This document shows, piece after piece, positions 1 through 8,172 of a stretch of DNA of 64,000 bases. Each line of letters starts with the position of its first letter. Position 1 is the stretch's first letter. Location: contig CADAUA010000001.1 in assembly GCA_902791035.1 (NCBI GenBank), positions 186,001 through 250,000 of the forward strand. The letters are read 5' to 3'. Under the pieces are notes generated by a model, which was not told the origin of the DNA, did no database searches, and was given only the letters and a program-made list of their open reading frames with translations. The position numbers and the translations under genes were made by a program. The DNA comes from an uncultured Coriobacteriaceae bacterium (GTDB taxonomy: Bacteria; Actinomycetota; Coriobacteriia; Coriobacteriales; Atopobiaceae).

Positions 1-92
1 TTCAGCGAAACCCCACACACCAGCCCGCGCGAAGGGTGCCGTCAGCCCCAAGTGATACATTTCTCCTCAGCCAAACAGACGGAAGGACCCCC

Positions 93-3038
93 ATGGAAGA
101 CAAGGACTTCTCCACCCCGCTCCCCGAGCTCGCACCCGGCACGACGCACGAGGGCTTCACCGTGACGTCGGTGGAGCCGGTGGCCGAGCTCTCCGGCACC
201 GCCTACCTCATGCGCCACGACGCCACGGGCGCGCGCCTCCTCTGGCTCGCCTGCCCAGACACGAACAAGGCCTTCTCCATCGCCTTCAAGACGCCCCCGG
301 CAGACGACACCGGCACCTTCCACATCCTCGAGCACTCGGTCCTGTGCGGCTCGGACTCCTATCCCGTGAAGGAGCCCTTCGTCAACCTGCTCAAGACCTC
401 CATGCAGACCTTCCTCAACGCCCTCACCTATCCCGACAAGACCATCTATCCCGTGGCCTCCACGAACACCGCGGACCTCGAGAACCTCATGGGCGTCTAC
501 CTGGACGCCGTCCTCCACCCCGCCATCTACCACCGCCCCCGCATCTTCGAGCAGGAGGGCTGGCACTACGAGATGGCCGACGACGGCACCCTCGTGCGCA
601 ACGGCGTGGTCCTGAACGAGATGCGCGGCGCCCTCTCCGACCCCGACGAGGTCCTCTACCTGGAGCTCTGCCGCAGGCTCTTCCCCAGCACGGCCTACGG
701 CTTCGAGTCCGGCGGCCACCCCCGCGCCATCCCCACGCTCACCTACGAGAAGTTCCTGGACAACCACGCCCGCCACTACCAGCTGTCCAACAGCTACACC
801 GTCCTCTACGGCGACCTGGACATCGACCGCGAGCTGGCCTTCGTGGGCGAGCGCTTCGACGGCGCCGCCGACCGCCATGCCGGCGCGCCCAACCCGCTCG
901 ACCTGCAGGCCCCGGTTCTCGCGCCCCGCGCCACCGTCCGCATGGCCACCTCGCCCCAGAACGCCACCGCGGGCATCGCCTACGTGGCCGGCACGGCGAT
1001 GGAGCGCGAGAGGATGCTCGCGATCGAGATCCTGGTGGACGCCCTCACGGGATCCAACGAGGCTCCCCTCAAGCGCCGCATGCTCGACCTCGACCTGGCC
1101 GACGACTTCGTGGTGACCACCGTGGGCTCCTGCCTGCAGCCCCACGTGGTCTTCCAGCTCAAGGGGCTGCACCCCGGTGGTGCGGACCGCTTCCGCGCCG
1201 AGCTCGAGGGTGCCTGCCGCGAGCTCGCGGACGCCGGCATCCCGCGCGACAAGCTCTCCGCCTCGCTCGCCCAGGCCACCTTCAACCTGCGGGAAGGGGA
1301 CTTCGGCTATGCGGACGGCGTGGCCATGGCCACGCAGGTCATGTCCGGCTGGCTCTACGACGACGCCCACGCCCTCGACTACGTGCGCTACGAGGACGCC
1401 CTCGCACACATCCGGGCCAAGCTCGACAGCGGCTACTTCGAGCGGCTCCTGCTCGAGCTCGTGTGCGACAGCTCGCACAGCGCCGAGGTGGAGCTCGTGC
1501 CCACCGAGGCGGGCGACGCGGCCGAGGAGGCCGAGGAGCTTGCGACCAAGCTCGCCGCCATGGGCGAGAAGGACGTCCAGCACATCCGCGACGAGGTGGC
1601 AGCGCTCCGCGCCGAGCAGGAGGCCCCGGACTCCCCGGAGGACCTGGACAAGCTCCCCACGCTGGGCATAAGCGACATCGAGGACCCCGAGCCCGCGCCG
1701 GCGGCACCGCGCGTGGAGGCCCCGCTCCCCTGCGTGGCCCACGAGCTGGACACCCACGGGATCGACTACGTCTACCACTACTTCCCCCTCTCGCACGTGA
1801 CCTTCGACGAGCTCCCCTACGTGGGCGTGCTGGCCGAGCTCCTGAGCAAGCTCGACACCCAGGAGCACTCCGCCTCCGACCTCGACACCCTCATCGAGGA
1901 GCGCCTGGGCGGGCTGAGCTTCTTCACTGAGACCTACACCCGCGACGACGACCTCTCCTTCGCCCGGCCGACCTTCGTGGTGGGTGCCTCCGCCCTCAGC
2001 GAGAACGTGGACGCCCTGGCCCAGATCCCGCGCGAGGTGTGGGACCGGACGCTCTTCTCGGACACCGACTCCATGCGCGACATCCTCACCCAGGCGCGCA
2101 TCGGCATGGAGCAGTCCTTCACCAACTCCGGCCACTCCGCCGCCGCGGCACGCGCCGCGACCGGCATCTCCTCGGCGGCCATCGCCGCGGACCGCCTGGG
2201 AGGCGTGGACTACTACCTCTTCCTCAAGGACCTCCTCTCCAGCTGGGACGAGCGCGCCCAGGGACTGGGCAACAAGCTCGTCGACCTGGCAGGCCGCATC
2301 TTCACGAGCGACGGCGTGACGGTGAGCTTCACGGGGCCCGCCGAGGACCGCGCGCGCTTCTGGGCGCAGGGGGGCGACCTGGGCCTGGCCCCGGCTGCGG
2401 CCGAGCCCGCGGGGCTCGCGCTACCCACCCCCACACCGCGCCGCGAGGCCCTCGTCATCCCCTCCAACGTGAGCTTCGTCTGCCGCATGGCGTCCCCCTC
2501 CTCCCTGGACTCGGGCACCCCCGGCTCCTGGCAGGTAGCCACCCGTGCCCTCTCCTTCGACTACCTCTGGAACGAGGTCCGCGTTAAGGGCGGTGCCTAC
2601 GGCGTGGGCTTCCGCCGCGACTCCCAGGGTTCCCGCACCTTCTGGTCCTACCGCGACCCGAACGTGGACGCGACCTTCGGGCGCTACGACGGCGCTGCCG
2701 AGTGGCTGTCCCGGTGGGACCCCTCCGAGGACGAGTTCGCGGGCTACGTGGTCTCCACCGTGGCCGCGCACGACGCACCCGTCAAGCCGCGCGCCCTTGC
2801 CCGCAGGCAGGACGTCGCGTCCTTCTCTGGCCACGGGCCAAAGTGGCGCGACCAGGTGCGCGAGCAGGAGCTGGGCACCACACCCGCCCAGGTCCGCGCC
2901 ATGGCCGCCGCCCTCGCCGACGATACCGCGCCCCAGGCCGTCTGCGTCTTCGGCTCGGCCTCCGCTATAGCCGCGTCCTCCGTGGACTTCGAGGTCACGC
3001 ACCTGGTGGACGAACCGGCAGAGGACCCGGAGGCCTGA
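93..3038 (+). CDS. M16C insulinase-family zinc metalloprotease (presequence-protease-like)
   Basis: The product is a 981-residue peptidase of the insulinase superfamily, long M16C type (PreP/Cym1-like), which folds into a closed chamber and degrades short unfolded peptides, here presumably in the cytoplasm because no signal peptide is visible. The inverted zinc motif HILEH is at residues 77-81 and the probable third ligand is Glu176 in VVLNEMRG, about 95 residues downstream as expected. The length suits M16C proteins, which carry two M16 units in one chain. I chose ATG 93 over GTG 36 because GGAAGGA lies a few bases upstream of it. The stop codon overlaps the next start by one base, so the dehydratase-type gene may be translationally coupled. 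Family assignment is firm; the substrate is unknown. Confidence 0.9.
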   Translation: MEDKDFSTPLPELAPGTTHEGFTVTSVEPVAELSGTAYLMRHDATGARLLWLACPDTNKAFSIAFKTPPADDTGTFHILEHSVLCGSDSYPVKEPFVNLLKTSMQTFLNALTYPDKTIYPVASTNTADLENLMGVYLDAVLHPAIYHRPRIFEQEGWHYEMADDGTLVRNGVVLNEMRGALSDPDEVLYLELCRRLFPSTAYGFESGGHPRAIPTLTYEKFLDNHARHYQLSNSYTVLYGDLDIDRELAFVGERFDGAADRHAGAPNPLDLQAPVLAPRATVRMATSPQNATAGIAYVAGTAMERERMLAIEILVDALTGSNEAPLKRRMLDLDLADDFVVTTVGSCLQPHVVFQLKGLHPGGADRFRAELEGACRELADAGIPRDKLSASLAQATFNLREGDFGYADGVAMATQVMSGWLYDDAHALDYVRYEDALAHIRAKLDSGYFERLLLELVCDSSHSAEVELVPTEAGDAAEEAEELATKLAAMGEKDVQHIRDEVAALRAEQEAPDSPEDLDKLPTLGISDIEDPEPAPAAPRVEAPLPCVAHELDTHGIDYVYHYFPLSHVTFDELPYVGVLAELLSKLDTQEHSASDLDTLIEERLGGLSFFTETYTRDDDLSFARPTFVVGASALSENVDALAQIPREVWDRTLFSDTDSMRDILTQARIGMEQSFTNSGHSAAAARAATGISSAAIAADRLGGVDYYLFLKDLLSSWDERAQGLGNKLVDLAGRIFTSDGVTVSFTGPAEDRARFWAQGGDLGLAPAAAEPAGLALPTPTPRREALVIPSNVSFVCRMASPSSLDSGTPGSWQVATRALSFDYLWNEVRVKGGAYGVGFRRDSQGSRTFWSYRDPNVDATFGRYDGAAEWLSRWDPSEDEFAGYVVSTVAAHDAPVKPRALARRQDVASFSGHGPKWRDQVREQELGTTPAQVRAMAAALADDTAPQAVCVFGSASAIAASSVDFEVTHLVDEPAEDPEA

Positions 3039-4342
3039 TGGCCGGATTCGACGTAGTCAAGTGGTTTGGCGGGGTTGCCGACGGACACCTGGAGGGTAGC
3101 CCCGCCTTTACCCGCAACTGGCTCATGCTGGGCTACCAGCTGCAGCGCCTCAAGGTGCGCTACGTCCCCGACAAGGGCATATCCCCCTCCTTCGCCGAGG
3201 CCTACTGCCTCTTTATGGACTCGGTCGTGGGCGCCCAGGCCGACCTGGCCCACGCCGCCGTGGTGAGCATCTTCACCCCCTGCGAGATCTTCCATGCCAT
3301 GGGAGTCCGGCCCGTCACCGCCGAGGCCATCGGCGCCATAGCCGGAGGTGCCCAGGCGGAGTCCGGGCTCATAGCCCATGCAGAGGGTGCAGGCATCCCC
3401 CAGACCTACTGCTCCTACCACAAGATCCTCATGGGTCTCGCCGAATCCGGCGTCCTCCAGAGGCCCGGCTTCCTGGCCTGCACCTCCCCCGCCTGCGACG
3501 CGAACAACCTCACCTTCCGCGCCCTCGGCCAGCGCTGGGGCATGCCCCACACCTACATAGACGTTCCCACTGAGGTCTCGCGCGACTCCGTGGCCTACGT
3601 AGCAGACCAGCTCCGCGAGATGCAGACAGCTGCCGAGGACGCCTTCCACACCAGGGTGGTGCCCGAAGAGCTCCAGGCCTGTGTGCTCCGCTCCGACCAG
3701 ACCGACCAGGCCCTCCTCCGCTCCCTCCCCCTGCGGCGCGACCGCTACCTGGCCAACACCATGACCACCGACATGATGCTCATGCTGGACACCCACCTCT
3801 GCCTGGGCACCGAGCGCGCCGAGGCCCTGGCCCGCCACTCCCTGGCAGACCTCCAGGCCGCCCCCACCTACGACGGCCTTCGCCTCGTGTGGGCCCACGT
3901 CATGCCCTTCTACCTGGACGCCCTGGGCGACCACCTCAACGTGACCCAGGAGGCCCAGGTCGTGGCCTGCGACATGACCTTCGACCACCTGCCGCCGGAG
4001 GGTGGCGGGCTCTTCTCGCCAGACGAGCCCTATGAGTACATGGCCGAGCGCCTGGTGCGCAACTGCTTCAACGGGCCGGCGGAGCGCCGCGTGACCACCC
4101 TCAGGCGCCTGGCTGACGCCACCGACGCGGACGGCGTGGTCGTCTTCTGCCATTGGGGCTGCAAGCAGACGGCAGGTGCCGCCCAGCTCATCCGGTCCGG
4201 TCTCGAGGACGCCGGCTACCCGGTGCTGGTGCTCGACGGCGACGGCGTGGACCGGGAGAACACCAGCGTGGGCCAGACCTCCACGCGCTTTGCGGCCTTC
4301 CTGGAGCTCCTGCAGTCGCGTCGGGCGGGCGGCGCGGCCTAG
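3038..4342 (+). CDS. 2-hydroxyacyl-CoA dehydratase-type Fe-S subunit, full length
   Basis: This 434-residue protein resembles the HgdB/FldBC/BcrBC-type subunits of 2-hydroxyacyl-CoA dehydratases and benzoyl-CoA reductases, which hold an Fe-S cluster that receives an electron from an ATP-driven activator. Candidate cluster cysteines are Cys82 (TPCEIF), Cys125 (QTYCSYHK), and Cys371/Cys375 (VVFCHWGC), with CTSPACDANN at about 148-157. It starts one base inside the stop of the M16C gene. Downstream, beyond a nitroreductase on the other strand, lie an internally deleted paralog and a subunit-activator fusion, so all three probably serve one redox system. The substrate cannot be read from the sequence. 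Double-cubane cluster proteins of the same superfamily are an alternative identity. Confidence 0.8.
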   Translation: MAGFDVVKWFGGVADGHLEGSPAFTRNWLMLGYQLQRLKVRYVPDKGISPSFAEAYCLFMDSVVGAQADLAHAAVVSIFTPCEIFHAMGVRPVTAEAIGAIAGGAQAESGLIAHAEGAGIPQTYCSYHKILMGLAESGVLQRPGFLACTSPACDANNLTFRALGQRWGMPHTYIDVPTEVSRDSVAYVADQLREMQTAAEDAFHTRVVPEELQACVLRSDQTDQALLRSLPLRRDRYLANTMTTDMMLMLDTHLCLGTERAEALARHSLADLQAAPTYDGLRLVWAHVMPFYLDALGDHLNVTQEAQVVACDMTFDHLPPEGGGLFSPDEPYEYMAERLVRNCFNGPAERRVTTLRRLADATDADGVVVFCHWGCKQTAGAAQLIRSGLEDAGYPVLVLDGDGVDRENTSVGQTSTRFAAFLELLQSRRAGGAA

Positions 4343-4346
4343 CGCT

Positions 4347-4937
4347 CTACCCGACGAGAAGGTCGTCCACCCCCAGCTTGGGCACGTGGTGGCAGGTGCC
4401 CTCACGCCAGTAGGCCACCTTGCCGGGAGCCCCCTCCTCGAGCACGACCCGCTCGTCTGCCGCCGGCCAGCCGAGCGCCAGGAGCACCAGGCACTCGTAG
4501 CCCTTCTGGGCCACGCCCAGCACCTCGTCGAGCCCGGCGTCATAGCTCTTGATCATGCAGCCCACGAGGCCGCGCGATCGGGCGTCGAGCATGATCGTCT
4601 GCGCCGCTATGCCGGCATCGAGGATGCGGATGGGGAGCTTGGAGGCGCCGGTCGGCGCGCAGACGGCGATGTAGGCCGTGGGCTTCTCGCCCTCGGCAGG
4701 CCCGTCCCAGTCCGCAAGCAGGGCCGCCCAGTGGTGGTGCGACTCGACCTCCAGCGCCTTGGCGGGGTCGGCCACCAGGGCGAAGCGCAGGGTCTGCGTG
4801 TTGTTGCCCGTAGGGGCAAAGCGGGCCACGTCCACGAGTCCCCGCAGCACGTCCTGGCCCACCGGCCGCGTCCCGTCGAAGCGCCGGTAGCTCCGCGAGT
4901 CCCTCACCAGTGCCGCAAGGTCCTTCTCTTCCGCCAT
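4347..4937 (-). CDS. Nitroreductase-family flavoprotein
   Basis: The 196-residue product is a small FMN-dependent nitroreductase-fold oxidoreductase. The N-terminal RSYRRFDGTRPV and RFAPTGNNTQT segments are the usual FMN-phosphate contacts, and the LDAGIAAQTIMLDARSRGLVGC helix followed by a lengthened C-terminal tail is typical of anaerobe members. ATG 4937 is preceded by GAGGAGG with good spacing. It lies antisense between two dehydratase-type genes, ending five bases from the stop of the upstream one. It may recycle flavin or NAD(P)H for that module, but this is inference from position only. Confidence 0.85.
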   Translation of the reverse strand: MAEEKDLAALVRDSRSYRRFDGTRPVGQDVLRGLVDVARFAPTGNNTQTLRFALVADPAKALEVESHHHWAALLADWDGPAEGEKPTAYIAVCAPTGASKLPIRILDAGIAAQTIMLDARSRGLVGCMIKSYDAGLDEVLGVAQKGYECLVLLALGWPAADERVVLEEGAPGKVAYWREGTCHHVPKLGVDDLLVG

Positions 4938-5136
4938 GATTGCCTCCTCGGGTCGCAGGGTATGGTCTGTTGAGCCTTTGTTTGTTTTTGACCGCGATTC
5001 AATACTTGTCTGACCCATGCTAGAGTTTACTAGCCTCGCCTGGGTTGAGGAGCCTTCCCGGACAAGTGCAAACCGCGAGAAACTTCTTTCGACTTGGCGG
5101 TCGGTAGCCCACGAGGGAGGTCGGGTCAGCTTGCCA

Positions 5137-5949
5137 ATGGACACCACGCCCGTGCTCGACTGGTATGGCGGCCTTCTCTCCGATCACGTGGCCGACGCGC
5201 CCGAGGCGGTGCGCGGCTGGCTGCACCTAGGCTTCGACCTCAAGCGCACCCAGACCGAGCTGGCCCCCAACCGGGCCTACCTGCCCTCTGGCCGAATGGC
5301 CGCCCGCATGGCCCTCCAGTCCGTGACGCGGGCTCTGGACGACTACGGCCATGCCGTGATCACGAGTATCTTCCTCCCCAGCGAACCCTTCCTGGCCCTG
5401 GGAACCCCGGAGACACTGGCTATGGCCCAGCAGCTGGGGCGCGACCTGGCGCGGGCGCGGGCGCACGAGGGTCTCTCCCTGGTGTGGGCCCACATCCCGC
5501 CCTTCTTCCTGCGGGGCCTGCGCGACCATCTGGACCTGACCCAGGAGGCGCAGATCGTGGCATCGGACATGGTCTTCGACCAGGTGGGGCCCGCGCCGCC
5601 CGCCTATGGGCCCGACCAGCCCTTCGAGGCCCTGGCCGAGCGCATGCTCCGCAACAGCTTCAACGGCTCGGCCACCCGTCGGGCGGACCGCCTGTCCTGG
5701 CTGGCCCGCCAGACCCGGGCAGACGGCGCCGTGGTCTTCTGCCACTGGGGCTGCAAGGAGACCGCCGGGGCCTCTCAGTTCATCGCCCGCCGCCTGGAGG
5801 CGGAGGGGGTGCCCACGCTCGTGCTGGACGGGGACGGCTGCGAGCGCGCCAACTGCATGGAGGGCCAGATGACCACACGCTTCGACGCGTTTCTCGAGAT
5901 GCTGCGCGACCGTCGCGCACGCAGTCAGGAGGGAGTCAGCGATGTCTGA
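5137..5949 (+). CDS. Internally deleted 2-hydroxyacyl-CoA dehydratase paralog lacking Fe-S ligands
   Basis: The 270-residue protein aligns at both ends with the 434-residue subunit encoded at 3038-4342. Residues 1-95 match its N terminus, and residues from about 96 match its region from about 262 onward (LVWAHIPPFF against LVWAHVMPFY; FCHWGCKETAG against FCHWGCKQTAG). The roughly 165 residues between are missing, taking the Cys125 and CTSPACD regions with them, and the first ligand Cys82 is replaced by Ser82 (LPSEPF). It therefore probably cannot bind the usual cluster, yet the reading frame is intact. The stop overlaps the next gene by eight bases, indicating coupled expression. TTG 5131 is an alternative start better spaced from GGGAGG at 5115-5120. 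Confidence 0.75.
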   Translation: MDTTPVLDWYGGLLSDHVADAPEAVRGWLHLGFDLKRTQTELAPNRAYLPSGRMAARMALQSVTRALDDYGHAVITSIFLPSEPFLALGTPETLAMAQQLGRDLARARAHEGLSLVWAHIPPFFLRGLRDHLDLTQEAQIVASDMVFDQVGPAPPAYGPDQPFEALAERMLRNSFNGSATRRADRLSWLARQTRADGAVVFCHWGCKETAGASQFIARRLEAEGVPTLVLDGDGCERANCMEGQMTTRFDAFLEMLRDRRARSQEGVSDV

Positions 5950-7747
5950 GACACCTGCGGGCCACACCGTCTTCTACGCCTGTAAGTACACGCCGGTTGA
6001 GCTCCTGGCCGGCTTCGGGGCCAGGTGCGAGCTTGCGGAGGCCGACGTCTCCAGCTTCGACCAGGCGGACAGCCTGGCCCACCCCAACCTCTGTGGCTAC
6101 GGCAAGGGGCTGATCGAGCGGCTCCTGGCGCCCGACGTGCACGAGGTCGTGCTCGTGACCTGCTGTGACGTTGTCAAGCGTGCCTATGACGTCCTGCGCG
6201 AGCAGGGCGGGCTCGACTTCTGCTTCCTCCTGGACCTGCCCCACAAGCGCGGCAAGGCCGAGCGGCGGCTCTTCCGCACGCGCCTGGCCCGGCTCGCGGA
6301 GGAGTACGCCGCCTACAGCGGGCTCAGCTTCGACGTGGGTCGCGCTCTGGCCTCCTTCCAGCCGCCGCTCCCCCGCACCGACGACCGCGTGACCCTCCTG
6401 GGCGCCCACGCCACGCGGGCCCTTCTCTCCGACGTGGGCCAGGGACTGGCCCTGCCCGTGGAGAACGCCACCTGCACGGGGCCCCGCCAGCTGGCCTCGC
6501 CTCCGGCGGCCCTGGCGCGCATGGCGCCCACGGGCACCTGCGACTCCTGCGAGGACCCCACGGACACCCTGGGCACCTCTCGCATGGGCGGCACGCTCGA
6601 CACCTTCCTGGACTGGTACGCGGGCGCCCTCCTGGACCAGATGCCCTGCATGCGGATGGACGACGTGGACCGCCGCCAGGACCTGATAGGCGCCCGCGGC
6701 CAGCAGGGCGTGATCTACCACACGATGAAGTTCTGCGACTACTACGGCTTCGAGTACGCCGAGGCCTCGGCCAACGAGGGGGTTCCCATGGTAAAGATAG
6801 AGACGGACGGCACCTCCCAGAGCTCGGGACAGCTGCGCACGCGCCTTGCCGCCTTCGGCGAGACCCTGCGCGGCAGGCGGCAGTCCCAGGAGGGCGACGG
6901 CGAGAAGCCCGAGGCCGCCCCGGATCACGCCACCACGGGCCACGCCACCGTGGGCAGGAGGGGCCCGACCGCCACCTACGTGCTGGGCGTGGACTCCGGC
7001 TCCACCTCCACGGACGCCGTGATCGTGGACGGGCGGGGCGGGGTCGTCTCCCAGGTGATCCTGCCCACGGGCGCCAAGGCGACCACGGCCGCCGCCAAAG
7101 CCATCCAAGAGGTGCTGGACCAGGCGGGACTGGCCGACTCCGACCTCAGCCTGCGGGTCTCCACCGGCTACGGCCGAGACGCCATCCCCGGCATGGACAC
7201 CTCCATCACGGAGATCACCTGCCACGCCCGGGGAGCGCACGCGCTTGTTCCCAGCGCGCGCACCGTCATCGACATCGGCGGGCAGGACTCCAAGGTCATC
7301 CACCTCTCGCCCAAGGGCGAGGTCCTGAGCTTCGTGATGAACGACAAGTGCGCGGCAGGCACCGGACGCTTCCTGGAGATGATGGCCTCCACGCTGGAGC
7401 TCCCGCTCGACGAGTTCTGCCGGGTGGGGCTGGGGTGGAAGCACGACGTGCGGATCTCCAGCATGTGCACCGTCTTTGCCCAGAGCGAGGTCGTCTCGCT
7501 CGTGGCGGACGACACCCCCACGGCCGACATCGTCCACGGGCTGTCCGAGTCCGTGGCCCGCAAGACCGCCTCGCTGGCCAAGCGAGTGAACGCCGAGCCG
7601 CCCTACCTCATGACGGGCGGCGTGGCGCAGAACGAGGGCGTCGTGGCCGCGCTCACCAGCGTCCTGGGCTCCCCGGTGGCCACGAACCCCGACTCCCAGC
7701 TCTGCGGTGCCATAGGTGCGGCCCTCCTGGGCCTCGAGTCGCTCTAG
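5942..7747 (+). CDS. Fusion of a dehydratase-type Fe-S subunit with an ASKHA ATPase activator
   Basis: Residues 1 to about 315 form a second dehydratase-type subunit with CKYTPVEL (Cys14), HPNLCGY (Cys51), TCCDVVKR (Cys74/75) and MKFCDYYGFE (Cys265), the positions where this family carries Fe-S ligands. A low-complexity linker (about 316-345) leads to an activator of the HgdC/BcrAD-BadFG type. DSGSTSTDA at 351-359 is the ASKHA phosphate-binding loop; Cys470 (KCAAGTGRF) and Cys509 (SMCTVFAQSE) would supply the 4Fe-4S cluster bridging the dimer. In characterised systems a separate activator hydrolyses ATP to fire an electron into the dehydratase; here electron donor and acceptor share one chain. 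The start overlaps the preceding ORF by eight bases. Confidence 0.85.
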   Translation: MSETPAGHTVFYACKYTPVELLAGFGARCELAEADVSSFDQADSLAHPNLCGYGKGLIERLLAPDVHEVVLVTCCDVVKRAYDVLREQGGLDFCFLLDLPHKRGKAERRLFRTRLARLAEEYAAYSGLSFDVGRALASFQPPLPRTDDRVTLLGAHATRALLSDVGQGLALPVENATCTGPRQLASPPAALARMAPTGTCDSCEDPTDTLGTSRMGGTLDTFLDWYAGALLDQMPCMRMDDVDRRQDLIGARGQQGVIYHTMKFCDYYGFEYAEASANEGVPMVKIETDGTSQSSGQLRTRLAAFGETLRGRRQSQEGDGEKPEAAPDHATTGHATVGRRGPTATYVLGVDSGSTSTDAVIVDGRGGVVSQVILPTGAKATTAAAKAIQEVLDQAGLADSDLSLRVSTGYGRDAIPGMDTSITEITCHARGAHALVPSARTVIDIGGQDSKVIHLSPKGEVLSFVMNDKCAAGTGRFLEMMASTLELPLDEFCRVGLGWKHDVRISSMCTVFAQSEVVSLVADDTPTADIVHGLSESVARKTASLAKRVNAEPPYLMTGGVAQNEGVVAALTSVLGSPVATNPDSQLCGAIGAALLGLESL

Positions 7748-7776
7748 AGGGCGCCTCTGGGGGGGCGGGACATATC

Positions 7777-7915
7777 GGACGCTTAGCCGGGGCTAAGCGG
7801 GACACCCTTCCCGGCCCGGGAAACCCGGGACGCTTAGCCGGGGCTAAGCGGGGCACCCTTCCCGGCCCGGGAAACCCGGGACGCTTAGGCCCGCCTAAGC
7901 GGCCCATCCTTCCCG
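7777..7915. repeat. Three 51-bp units with covarying palindromes
   Basis: A 51-bp unit recurs at 7777, 7828 and 7879 (last copy partial), starting 30 bases after the stop of the dehydratase fusion. Each unit has a palindrome (GCTTAGCCGGGGCTAAGC at 7781-7798 and 7832-7849) and a second one, TTCCCGGCCCGGGAA. In the third unit the first palindrome becomes GCTTAGGCCCGCCTAAGC (7883-7900): both arms changed together, so pairing is preserved. A related sequence lies at 10582-10600. The rest of 7748-8172 has no gene; it holds these repeats and the nrdD promoter region. Confidence 0.85.
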
Positions 7916-8072
7916 GGAGCGTGGTCGTAGGCGTGGGCGACTTGTGGACGCCAGGCGGGCCACCTACCGTTCACGGAATGGGCAAGATTTCGCCATCGGA
8001 AAATGTCTCATGCGTCCCCAATTGCCTACCTGCGGGTTCGTGGCTTATCGACAGGCTTTCAACGGGCTTATC

Positions 8073-8119
8073 ACCAATATCTAGTGGTTTTCAACACACC
8101 ATGACCCAAGAAGTTGTGG
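8073..8119 (+). promoter_or_regulatory. Pair of NrdR-box-like sites upstream of nrdD
   Basis: ACCAATATCTAGTGGT at 8073-8088 and ACCCAAGAAGTTGTGG at 8104-8119 both resemble the NrdR box (general form ACAC-A-TAT-T-GTGT) and start exactly 31 bp apart, the three-turn spacing known for NrdR operators. They sit 54-100 bases upstream of the nrdD start. NrdR is the nucleotide-sensing repressor of ribonucleotide reductase genes. The second box is weaker. A CATAGT hexamer at 8120 could be the -10 element. Confidence 0.6.
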
Positions 8120-8172
8120 CATAGTAGCGTCTCGTTGACACAGATTGTGCCCGAGCGAGAGGACATGCCACC

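Noticed and set aside
42-2135. Long minus-strand open frame opposite the M16C peptidase
   Set aside because: Composition is that of an antisense shadow (Val/Gly/His-rich), with no motifs, and the plus strand has a clear peptidase. The same applies to similar long antisense frames opposite purL, the ECF ATPases, the helicase and the DUF711 gene.
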